This document shows, piece after piece, positions 1-10,449 of a stretch of DNA of 60,000 bases (position 1 is the stretch's first letter; every line of letters starts with the position of its first letter). Source of the DNA: Symsagittifera roscoffensis (lineage: Eukaryota > Xenacoelomorpha > Acoela > Convolutidae); contig NC_087069.1 in assembly GCF_963678635.1 (NCBI RefSeq), positions 21,366,660 to 21,426,659 of the forward strand, written 5' to 3'. Under the pieces are notes generated by a model, which worked only from the letters and a program-made list of their open reading frames with translations, had not been told where the DNA came from and searched no databases. A program made the translations under genes and the position numbers.

Positions 1-179
1 GAACGCCGTGGAACTTTGCAGCCCGTTTTCAGGCGCCTCTGATCCTGTTATGACTTCTGTTGGTTTTTAACATTGACAGTTTATCAATAAATAAAAAAAA
101 ACAATGAAAAAAAATTTGAGCAAAAATGGCGGAAATTTCAGCAGTATGCATACCTACCCTTGACAGCAATTTTTCAAAA

Positions 180-185
180 TTTATT
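180..185 (-). terminator. Poly(A) signal of the SS18-like gene
   Basis: An AATAAA hexamer on the minus strand lies about 38 bp past the stop codon at 223-225. This supports reading the last exon as terminal and not as continuing through the GT that overlaps the stop. Confidence 0.55.
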
Positions 186-222
186 AATTTTTACATATTA
201 TTTCTACTCAAAGACAACAATA

Positions 223-3200
223 TTAACCTGCAAAGCTATGTCCACTTGCGTTCGTTTTACTAGCACTTGACACGTTACTCAACACAGACTGCGTATGTGC
301 ACTTAGAGGCTGGTATGGATCCACATGAGCCGGAGCTGTGAACTTCGTCACCGCCGGCGAAACTGGAGCTGCTGACGCTGCATTATGACCAGTGTTAGCT
401 TGACTGTCCGACGCGACGCTCCTCGGAGATGCCATGTTATCATTTGGACCGTGCGTATGCGTAGGCATCGCTTGCGACGGTGGTGGAGGCATGCTTGTCG
501 TCTCTAAAGATGTCGCTTGAGGTACTACAGTGACATTCGGTTGTGTTACGGAGTTGGCAGGCGGATGATAGGGATGTTGGAATCCTGATGATTCCTGTTT
601 TACAGGCTGGGGTTGCAACTCCATAGATGAGAGAACGGTAGATGCTGGAACTGGTTTTGGAACCGGAATCACGACAGCGTTTTCCGCCGCTAAAATAAAA
701 CAATTAATTCAAAAATCAATTCGACGGAGTTTTATTGAAAACTCAAAATAGCAAAATTAACAAACTAATTCAAGAATGAGCGCCAGCGAAATCACATTGC
801 CTAGGCTTAAAAAACCGCAATAATAAAAGTAGATTTGATTATTTTATTTTACGAGAAGTGCTATAGCTAATGACCAAAACTTTTCTAGATAAATTCGAAC
901 AATGCCAGCTAACCGTGATGCGGCTGCGCTACGTGCTGATGATGTTGAACTTTAGTCCCATCGCCAGTTTGTTGCTTCTTTTCTTTTCCCGACGACCCTC
1001 GACTCGAACCGCCTCCCATAAGATGCTGTTGATGATGATGATTGGGGGACAATCCTGATGTTGTCGGGTATTCTGCGTGTTGTGGAGGGGGAGGTGCTTG
1101 CATCTTCGGAGTTCCACCAGTACTACCTCCTGGATGGTCCATTGGGGGTCTTCGTTGGTATGGATTGACAATATTTGCCGGTTTGCCCCCTCGTGACGTA
1201 ATCATAGAGGGTTGCGGTCCATTAGGGGGTACATAATTCTGGGGTGGGGGTACTGTGGCCATTAGGGTAGCTGAGGGGGGCTTTAGAGTGGCTGAGAAAA
1301 TGTTCGGATCAGGAGCCTAGAACAAATTTGAAAATGTTATCAGTGAACTGAAAAAGCAACCTCGATCAGAAAATTTCAAATCAATCTTACTTCGAGAAAA
1401 TCCGTTTCTCATCTGGATAACCAATACAACACGAAAAACTTATTTTCTGAAGTTTTTTAAAATCAGTTATACGAAAGTTTTTTTCAGAAAAAGTTCTTAC
1501 TTATATTCTCATAGATTTTATGGATTTTGGAGCACTTTTATTGATGTTATTTGTAAACCAAGGATGCTGCATTAAATCTAACCGGTAGCAGGTGTGGTAT
1601 TTCCAGATTGCCTGGCTCTGTCAACTGTGCCAGCTGCAAGAGGTTCCTATGCAGCGCCTGGTACAATCTGAAGCAAAAAAACTCCATTCAAGCATTGATG
1701 ATTGATTGCCAAATATTTCTCACTAAAAATGTCTTCAAACAACATGCATGAATAGGTCTAGTTGTTTACAATTCAGATTTAGTTCTGATCAATTTATCAA
1801 AAAATATAACCCCGAAATACTATATGAAAAATCAATGGTATATGACATCTCATATTCTTATACTAATAGTGTAACCATTTCTGGTACTTTATTTTAGACC
1901 ATTTTCTCGATTGAACAGGAAAAAACCGTTCAATGACTGAGCTTCTCCAATTTAACTTTAAAAAAACTATGCTATCTAAAGTCTTGCCATTAGACGCTAA
2001 CTTCACTAGCCACTTCTGACTAATTACTTTAGCTCACTGTTTTGAATCAAATTCAGATAAGTTTCATAAGTTTCATAAGTGCCAACTTCTTTCAAACAAT
2101 TTTGACAAACTAATACAGTGCTGATTTAAATTATCCGGACAAAAAGAACAAAACTTGAATTTTCAAACACGTTTTTCTCAAACTGGGTCGAAATTAGACA
2201 AAAAAGGAAGAAAGCAAAATTTGCTCAGAATTTCATCAAGATTAATATGATGCAATTTGTTCTCCGAAATTCTTAACCAAAATTTTACCCAAAAAATGGG
2301 TCATTTTGACGTTTTTCAATTAATCAAGAATTACGTTGAAACTACTTTGTTAATTGATGAGAAGTATATATCACAAGAAGCCTCTTACACAGCCTAACAA
2401 AGTTCTAGAAGAGTTAAATCTCCAAAAAAGTGAGTAAATTGTTTAAAATTTGTTTTTAATCAAAAATTTTGGGTTTTATATAGTAAAAATCACGTTTCTT
2501 GACTATCAAGCTAAATTATTTTCTCTTATACAGGTTTTTGGAGATTTAACCCTTGTAGAACATTGTTGGGCTGTGTAAGAGGCTTCTTGTGATACATATT
2601 CCTTATCAATTAACAAAGCAGTTTCAGCGTAATTCTTGATTAATTGAAAAAAGTCAAAATGACCCAGTTTTGAGGTAAAATTTTGGTTGAGAATTTTGGA
2701 GAAAAATTGCATCATATTAATTCTGATGAAATTCTCAGCAACTTTTGTTTTCTTCCTTTTTTGTCTAATCTTAACCCAATTTGAGAAAAACGTGTTTGAA
2801 AGTTCAAGTTTCGTTCGTTTTGTCCGGATAATTTAAATCAGCACTGTATAACTTAAAGCATGGCATGAATACTAAATAGACTTACGGGAACACATCTTGA
2901 GCCTTTGCCGACTGCTGACTGTCCGTGATAGTCTTGATCAGCTGTGTGTTATCCTCCAGTAACTAAAACACAACAACTGTTTCAATAAATTATCACTAAA
3001 ACCAATAACTATATTCAATGAATTGTTTGTTGGCAAGTACTTTTACACATGATTAACCAACGAAAAAAAGCTAAAAGTTTTATTTCAGATCATGGCCAGA
3101 ATTCGTTAAACATCCTTGTCTGTTATTGAGCCATAGAAATTCAAAAAACAGATCTGTTTAGAAAAAGAAGCGCATTATGGTTGTTGGCGAATCACTGATT

Positions 3201-3900
3201 TCTTAAGGAGTCCTATAAGCTGGTCATCATCTTGACGCGAACTTTACCTATCAAGGCTGGAAGTTTTCAAGTTAGCTTAGACAATGCAACTTAGATAATT
3301 CTAGGAGACACATTTTCAGTCCATACCGACATTTTATTTCCTATTATTAAAGGCCATACTTCATAGAAATCATTGAGCTTTTCAAACAATAGGATATGCT
3401 CACAGTTCATTAAATTAGTCAAGGCCTTTTTTTAAAGACGTTCAAAACTTGAGACAGAAAACAAAAGACCGTCTTTTGTCGTTACGATAAATTAAGATTT
3501 TTCAAACTACTAAAAATCAAGGCCTGCATCGTCCACAAGGGCATATTTGAAAATTGTATTTGATCAATTGTATTTCAAAAATCATTTTCTTTGTTTTGCA
3601 CAGATTAATTCCAGAACTAAATATTACTTAATTCAGTATTTTTTAAACCGATCCATTATCAACTTCATTCATTGCAGACTTTATAAGCTGGCAGACATTT
3701 ACTTGCAAATTTTAAACGTTCAAATTGGTACAAATGGTTACATTATAGATTCAAAATGGTAACACCATATGTTACATATCCTCAAACTACTTTTTCAATA
3801 CATTGAAAACGCACAGCGATCCTCAGTTGCGATGTTTCCTTGCAAGTGTTAATACTTGTTTTTCAATTTGAAAGCAACACTTCCCAAACTGATTTTTCAT
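223..3900 (-). CDS. SS18/SYT-like (SNH domain) BAF chromatin-remodelling subunit
   Basis: Five exons on the minus strand are phase-consistent: 3856-3900, 2886-2962, 1583-1667, 914-1316 and 223-689 (about 358 aa). Exons 1-3 give an SNH-like segment with QLLEDNTQLIKTI followed by YQALHRNLLQLAQL. This matches the conserved (I)QKxLxDNxxLI...YQxxLHRNLxYLAxIAD pattern of SS18/SS18L1. The rest is low complexity, rich in P, Q, H, S and G (many PPP, HHH and QP runs), as expected of the SS18 C-terminal region. Family knowledge: SS18 is a nuclear subunit of SWI/SNF (BAF) complexes and binds the ATPase module through SNH. All junctions are GT-AG with acceptors TTTTAG, TTCAG, TTCTAG and TTTTAG. Exon 1 is the least certain (donor GTATTA, first ATG after an upstream stop). 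The final GGT TAA overlaps a possible donor, so more exons left of the window cannot be excluded. Intron 2 holds a MITE. Confidence 0.72.
2116..2846. mobile_element. Palindromic MITE with TA duplication, pogo/Tc1-like termini
   Basis: The 731-bp element has near-palindromic arms of about 318 bp (2116-2432 and 2531-2846) around a spacer of about 100 bp. It is bounded by CAGTGCTGATTTAAATTATC and its reverse complement and flanked by TA on both sides. A CAGT start, an ATTATCCGGACA-like subterminus and a TA duplication are typical of pogo/Tigger or Tc1-mariner-derived non-autonomous elements. I see no transposase reading frame. It lies inside an intron of the SS18-like gene. Confidence 0.85.
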
Positions 3901-3922
3901 TTCTTGAAATTTTCAAGTAGAA
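3901..3922. promoter_or_regulatory. 22-bp divergent interval between two start codons
   Basis: The proposed minus-strand ATG (3900) and plus-strand ATG (3923) are 22 bp apart. The interval contains the near-palindrome CTTGAAATTTTCAAG, so each start is preceded by a TTTCAAG-type sequence and AAATG. It may be a shared bidirectional promoter with overlapping 5' ends, or a pair of splice or trans-splice acceptors. The assignment depends on SS18 exon 1 being correct. Confidence 0.4.
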
Positions 3923-6836
3923 ATGACCACAACTGAAAACTCCGCTGAAGTTAAGCGCACGTAAGTACCAAAAAAATCTTCAATTTATATATTTTTGTTT
4001 TTCACCAAAAAATTAAGCAAAATCTTTAATACTAAGGAATAGAAATTAACTATATCAACAGAACGATGAAATGATTTATACGTTGCGAAATATTATGGCA
4101 AGCTAAGACTCAGATGTTTTTTTTTAAAAAAAACTATCGATTTAGGGGAACAACTTCGACGAAGAAACAGACCAAGTTGAACTTGGATGACATTTTCTCT
4201 CATTCTGAGGAGGAAATAATCGACCAGCTGCAGACATTCTCTAAGGAGTTTCGAGAGGAGTTCTGTAAAATTTTGGCTCAGACCAATGCTGATAAAAAGA
4301 TCATCAGTCATAAGGCTAGTCTTTTCACTCAGTTGGTCTGACTTAAGATGCCATCTATTCGATAATAAGCACATTTTAATTCTATATGATGTTCCAAACG
4401 ATTAATTGCTCGTTTACTTAAAATCGATTGATTTGCGTATTGAGAGCTAATTAAGAACGATTCCTACCGATTTCCTCCAATTAATTTTTCCCCGCCTTTC
4501 TTTCAAACTAATCAAATACATCAACGTGTTTGTGCTCTTCAGAAAAAGTATTAAACAATAAAATAATAAGACCCATCAAAAATTAACTAAAATTTAGGCG
4601 GAGTTGGTGTCGAAGTCGTATGTGTCCTGTGTGTTAGACTACAGAAGCAGTGTGATCAGACATGCCATATTCGCCATGGATGTGTTCACACAGGTGCCCA
4701 GGGACATTGTGAACAAGGAGAGAATTCAGTCCGAGATCACCCGCATCAAAGTTAGAAACACGAAAATATGTATTTTTAAGAACTATATATATTTTTTCAA
4801 AAATGAAGCGAAGGGTAGAAAACTGTAAAACAAATTCTTATTTCGGACGGTTTAGGGTGTTGTTTCAAAAGTGAGACACTGAAACACTATAGAGCCAAAA
4901 TAAACGGAAGCATACAATATGGTTAACTGATATACGATGGCGCTAGTTTTGCATCGTTGAATCCAATTCTGATGTTTCAATTGAAAAACATTCAGAATAA
5001 TTTTTCTTCAGAAATTCGACAGTATAACTAAAAAGTAGCCAACAGAAAGTTGAAAAAGTGCAAAACAAAACAAGGAAACTAAAGGAAACGTTTTCGGATT
5101 TCGACGAGAAAATATCAAGATCTCTTTTCCTGAAAAAATCATCATGTCTTCGATAAGCGTAAATCACTTAGTTTTTTTTCCGCTTAAACAGTTTTTGAAA
5201 ATAGAAGTAAAACTATTCACAAACTAATAGCTTTCAATTAGCTTAAGTTTTTTTCCAATTAGCTTCTTTCCCGGATTTGTAGATACAAAAATGAAAATCT
5301 CAATTAATTGTTTCAATTGAAAAATTTCGCTTATAACACTAGATATCAAACAAGATAACGAATACATTTGATTGTAGAACACTCGTTGAATAAGTAGAAT
5401 TAACTTTTGGACAACTTTCAGAACTTTAAAAATGATAATATAAGGGATTTCTTTTTCTCAAATTGTTCAGACATTTAGCCGGGTTTAGCCAAAAAAACTT
5501 GCTCGTCTTAAAACGCCATTTTGTAGAACTTTTTGAAATTCTGCAAAACAGTAGAAAAACATTTTGTTTCGAAACTTTCCATTTTGTCATTCTTACCTTT
5601 GATTGGGAGCTGATAAAAACACTCAATTGCTTTGGTCCAAATAAAAAAAACGCGCACTGTCAGCTTTATGTATGCAATTGTTGCTACTTTTTCCCCTCAA
5701 ATAGTGTTACACATATTAACATGTTAATGGTTCGAGCCTGAATTAGCTCTGGTAGACTTGATTGGGCACGTAAATTGTTTTCTGTCTATCATTTTCAGAT
5801 AAAACGTACAATAACAAAAAAATCCTGAATCTAATTTTTTCGTTTATTTATTTTGCGTAGACTATAGTCTTTGTGTCTGTCCGCAGAAATTGTTTCTTTC
5901 TTTCTGAACAATGGAACTTTTAACTCTTAAACAAATTAAGAAACTTAAACTGCCGAAAGAACAAGTTTTGCACTTTCTACCTCATTCGTTTATACTGCGT
6001 TTCCAAAAAAATGCTACATATGGCTCATTAATCATTGAAGACACAAAACTCGTGAATTAAACTATCACAAAACTAGTGCTTTTTGTGTAAAAAAAATTGT
6101 ATCCGAAAATTGTTGTATTTTTTTCCTAGGACGACTGGATGAAATTCAAGAAGTTCTACGAGGTGATCAAGCCACTTGCAGCCAACGATAATAAAGATAT
6201 TGCCAGTCTAGGCTATAGCAGCTCTATCAGCGCTACTCTTTTCATGTGGTAAAAAACAGCATTTTCTGGTAATAAAGTTCTGATATTAAAATCAACAAGA
6301 AGCCGCAAGAAAACTATAAAACAGAAATTATGATGATTAGCCGAATCATTAAAGTTATTATGGGGGTTTCAACATACAGTCAATAAAGAGAAGAAAACTA
6401 TAATACAATCGTGCATTCTACGTTCTCTCACGCTCAGTTTTGCATCTAAGTGAACAGAATTGATCGGATTTTAATATTCTTTTTAAAATAGTTTTTGCAT
6501 TACAGGAAACTTTTTGGCTACACGGCAGCTCTTTTCACTACATGGTTGACATGTCACACAACACTTCTGTGCAACTCCATCGCCAAGAGTTCCGATTTTG
6601 GAAATCCAACAATGCGAAAACGCCTTGAAAAATTCTATCTTTCAACTGACCCGAACAAAATGATAGTCGCGATTGGCGATAAAACTCAGAAATTCTTGTG
6701 GTGGAACAAAGATGCTAAATGCATGTACAAACGAAGCATCGAGTTGCTTGGAAAAATGCCGCGACAAAATTTGAGACTACTGCTCATTTTCAACTTTATT
6801 CTTTGCGTTTTCTTATTTCTGTGGAATATGTTCTGA
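3923..6836 (+). CDS. Unidentified 276-aa predicted membrane protein, five exons
   Basis: I do not recognise the family. Five exons join in phase: 3923-3960, 4146-4335, 4598-4750, 6130-6248 and 6506-6836 (831 nt, 276 aa), all GT-AG with donors GTAAGT, GTCTGA, GTTAGA and GTAAAA. The second donor is weak. The N-terminal 130 residues are charged and helical-looking, with acidic and basic alternation (EEEIIDQLQTFSKEFREEF). A moderately hydrophobic stretch around residues 155-185 (SSISATLFMW, then YTAALFTTWL) and a strongly hydrophobic C-terminal tail (LLLIFNFILCVFLFLW) suggest one or two membrane spans with a tail anchor. A poly(A) signal follows directly. It is divergently paired with the SS18-like gene. 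Exon 5 and the phase agreement are the strongest evidence; the function is unknown. Confidence 0.65.
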
Positions 6837-6838
6837 TA

Positions 6839-6844
6839 AATAAA
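6839..6844 (+). terminator. Poly(A) signal
   Basis: AATAAA begins 3 bp after the stop codon of the upstream gene, in a TAAATAAATTT context. Confidence 0.5.
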
Positions 6845-7386
6845 TTTAGATCAATTTTGCATACGGATGCATATAAATGAATGGATTAGCTGGTAAATAT
6901 CGAGGTGATGGAAAATATTTTTTGACAAAGAGCAAATTTATAATTTTAATTTATTCAAATTATCAATTTTTATACCAGAGACAAAATAGCGCAAAATAAA
7001 ATTTCAATTCAAAGCCATGAGCAGATTACATTGTGACACTGATATAAGCGATACGCTTTTTCAAATATACGATTATGATTGAAGCTGAGTAAGCAAAACT
7101 TGAAATCAAATTTAGATTGAAAATTTTTTTTACACAGCACAAGCACCGATGATTGTGTTTTTGCAGACCGACTTCATTTTTGGATAGTTTTACAAAAAGG
7201 ATTTAAAAAGGTCTGAACAAATTGCTGATTAGATAGATTTCAAAGAAATTTAAAAACTAAATGTCGCACCAATGGAATGATTTATGAGACAAGACTAGAT
7301 AGTAGATGATTAGGACTCATCCGGATTACACAAAAAAAATAACTCTTAACATAATACAGCAGAAACTCAAAAAGGCTGAAATTCCC
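6845..7386. other. Intergenic, no gene seen
   Basis: AT-rich sequence with stops in all frames; no repeat or RNA gene recognised. Confidence 0.6.
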
Positions 7387-7556
7387 CTTCAAAATTAGTA
7401 CATATTGGCGCCTAAGGCGCCTTTAGAAAAAATTAAAGGTCCATCTGCCAAAATGAAGATCTCAAAATACTACAAAGAGGGACCCTTTGGGTCGGCAGGT
7501 AGTCGAATCCCTGAGGGGTGGGGCATCCGCCTCCCCCCAAAAAAATCCGCTGTTGG
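7387..7556 (-). repeat. Fragment of the hAT-like MITE family found at 46648-47003
   Basis: About 170 bp resembles the reverse complement of the element at 46648-47003. Shared blocks include TTGGCGCCTAAGGCGCCTTT, a GGGTCGGCAGG..TCGAATCCCTG stretch and a C-rich tract. The ends are missing. Confidence 0.65.
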
Positions 7557-7774
7557 ATAAAACCATAAAATCATGCTTGAAAAATCATTTTCGAAGCCAA
7601 AAAAATCAATCATGTTGTAATCAGGCCTAAAAAAATAAATTTGTACACTTTTTCACATTGATTGCTTCCATTATAAATAAGGAAACGAAAATTTTTAAAT
7701 CATTTACGAAAACATTCTTCAAAAATCTGGTGCAAACCAATAACTTTGACCAATGAGAATAATAAACACAGGTG

Positions 7775-8187
7775 CAAGGCGAGCGTAGCTTCTAGTCACT
7801 TTCGATACGATACGAAAAAAAACCTGGAAAAAAAGCCGGCAAAAACATAACAGAGAAGTTGAAAAAAAATACTGGAAAAACTGTCTGAAAAAACTAAGTC
7901 TACCAAAATTTTCAAACGCTGGTCTCGATTTAACACAATTGAAGACATTTTAGAAAAACATACCATGATAGACTATTGAAGGGTAAAAGAGCATCTGAAG
8001 AAATCTTTTTTAGCGGTAACTAAGCCGACAAAACTTGAGCAAACACCCGAAGAGCCGCAAAAAGTTTTTTCGTAAAGCTACTGAGCCCATACCACATCAG
8101 CTAAAACATCACAAAAATGAAAAGTAAATAAAATCCAAAAGAATTGCTACCAAAACAGAACTGGTAGAATTACAACCTAAGTAATCA
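7775..8187 (+). repeat. Dispersed repeat A, copy 1
   Basis: This copy matches 9103-9502 over its whole length. Shared blocks are GCGAGCGTAGCTTC, TTTTCAAACGCTGGTCT, GAAAAACATACCATG and CAAAACAGAACTGGTAGA. It is non-coding. Confidence 0.75.
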
Positions 8188-8947
8188 ATAGAAAGCTATG
8201 GCGATAAAGCCGACAAAAAACCAGACTTCTTACCAGCTGAAAAAGGATGTCAGGGCAAAAAATACCACAGCGTTAACTCCCATGAAAAAACACCGTACCA
8301 AAAGATCCCATTTACTAAAAGCGACCAAAAAAATAAGATCCCATGAATTATGAAATGAAGACCACAATCAAAGTGTCATCAAAAAGAAATCTAGAGTAAT
8401 GATACTTCAAGAAGGTTCGCGCTATTATTGAACAACGCAAATGTAAGATAATAAAGAAGAGTCCTGTTTGAAATTGGTTAACAAACCGGCATCATGTGTT
8501 TAAGCTAGTATTATTATGTTTTGAATTAGAACTGCTCAATTGAAAATGCATACATTCTGCATTCATCATTCTATATTCTTCTGACTTTTTAAGTCAATGA
8601 ATAATCAAAAATGAATTCTTTTACTTGAGGAACTTCACAAAAAAGCCGAACAATTTTTTTATTTTTGAACGGCCATGAATTTCATAAGAAGCGCGATACA
8701 AAGATAACGCAATGAAGCTGCAGCAAATGAAGATCATTTAGGTGCCTGAAAACTTTAATTACAAGAAGTGGCGAAAGGTTTCTAACAGCAACGAGCTTAG
8801 TCTTAAACTCAAAGCAGGACGGCCAGAAGCTCGAAAGCTAGTTCAGCAAATGATGGAGACAGTCAAAAATCAACTAAATCCGGTAACTTGTCAGATCATC
8901 GCAGCTAATTTATATTTGTGCTAGACAAGGCAACCCATAAGTACTTG
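8188..8947. other. No convincing gene
   Basis: Intergenic sequence between repeat copies. A 60-codon open stretch at 8742-8924 has no homology or splice support. Confidence 0.5.
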
Positions 8948-9102
8948 CCATCCGGGTCGACGATAACGCGAACTATAATCAGAAGTAAGCAAACAGAATG
9001 CCTGCCCTCATCGCTATAGTGATTACTGTCATTTCGAAATCGCGGATCGATTTAAGCAATTTCTCAATTTTCGATAGCGGAAATCAAAATACGGAAAACA
9101 AG
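8948..9102 (+). repeat. Dispersed repeat B, copy 1
   Basis: This is a direct repeat of 9516-9672, sharing CGATAACGCGAACT, GATTACTGTCA and CGGATCGATTTAAGCAATTT. With repeat A copy 2 it forms part of a tandem unit of about 568 bp (B-A-B). Confidence 0.7.
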
Positions 9103-9502
9103 CAGGGCGAGCGTAGCTTCCAGTCAATTTCGATACATTAAAAAAACATGGCAAAAAACCGTCAAAAACATTACAGAGAAGCGTTAAGTTGAAAAAAAAA
9201 ATGGGAAAAATTGGCTGGAAAAAGCTAAATCTGCCAAAATTTTCAAACGCTGGTCTGGATTTATTATGTCGAGAAAAACATACCATGTAAGGCTATTGAA
9301 GATTAAATTAGCATCTGAAGAAAATTTTCTTAGCGGTAATGAAGCCGAAAAAACTTAAGACACCCGTAGAGCCACAAAAACTTTTTTGGTGAAGCTACTG
9401 AGCCGATACCGCATAAGCTTAAACATCACACGAATTGAAAAAATTAAAAACGAAAAAAACTGTTACCAAAACAGAACTGGTAGACTAACGACTTATGTAA
9501 GA
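9103..9502 (+). repeat. Dispersed repeat A, copy 2
   Basis: Second copy of the block at 7775-8187, with small indels, directly between the two B copies. Confidence 0.75.
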
Positions 9503-9515
9503 AACAAATTTTGAA

Positions 9516-9672
9516 TAGAACGGATCCCGGTCGGCGATAACGCGAACTCAAAACAGAAGTAATCAAACAGCATGCCTGCCCCAGTACTACAAAGATTACT
9601 GTCAACTCAAAATTACGGATCGATTTAAGCAATTTTTTTTTTTTCGATAGCGGAAAACAAGATAGGGAACGG
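9516..9672 (+). repeat. Dispersed repeat B, copy 2
   Basis: Direct repeat of 8948-9102. Confidence 0.7.
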
Positions 9673-9904
9673 ATATTGATTTTTGACGATGTTGAAATCT
9701 AAAATTGTAGAACAGAACATGGCTTGTGTACGGTTTTTTCAACATTTTTCTTGGTCTGTTTTACCAGCTTCAAACTATATACATCTAGATTGGTGGGTTT
9801 TATCTACCCTGCGTTTACGCACTGCTCAGCGATAAACACTTGTCAGCGTGTTACAGATTCTTACTCGCAAGTAAATCGATTAACGGTGACGTTACACCGA
9901 TAAG

Positions 9905-10449
9905 ACATTTGATCATCTTTGAAATTTCGGCTTTTAATGCATTTGCGTCTCATTGCCAAACTGACTTCAAGTGATGTTACTTTCACCTCTGCCAGAACTA
10001 TATGGGGAAAATATCCGAACTGGTCCCAAAGAATACTTATGAACCAAACAGCGAGCTAATATTAGCGCTGCATATAATTCCTGCCCTTAATTATGTACCG
10101 GAGTCAAAAGTGGGAACTTATATTCGAATTATTAATTCAAGAATTATGCAGTTTGAAAACCAAACTGAATATACCACAAACAATCTCGAAAAATTTGAAA
10201 ACGAAAACGAATTTTTCCAAAAAAAAACTTACATTAAAAGGGATATGATAGGTCGAAAAACTATCTTTCCAATTTTTTTATGGAACCATTATCAAAATGC
10301 TGTGTATGGTCTAGCCCGAACAACAAATGAGGTTGAAGTGTGACATCTAGGTGTTACCGCTTTGTTTCAGGACAGCCATCCTTCAATATATATGTTTCTT
10401 GAGAAAATTCAATTGGATTCCTATATAATCAAAAAATCAAAATCTTGAA
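9905..10449 (+). pseudogene. MULE-type transposase remnant (C-terminal part)
   Basis: One plus-strand frame reads IIFEISAFNAF, then CYFHLCQN, then IFPIFLWNHYQNAVYGLARTTNEVE, then HPSIYMFLEKIQ. This order (acidic helix, C-FH-Q block, FPI-LWN-Y-----L-RT-N-VE block, HPSI block) is characteristic of animal Mutator-like (MULE/FLYWCH-associated) transposases. The frame is broken by TGA at about 9972-9974, just before the CYFHL block, and by TGA at 10341-10343, where the family normally has a tryptophan. The catalytic core N-terminal to this part is not recognisable. It is a dead fragment with no terminal repeats seen. Confidence 0.75.

Noticed and set aside
8742-8924. 60-codon open frame after a TTTAG
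   Set aside because: No homology, no partner exon, and it lies between repeat copies.
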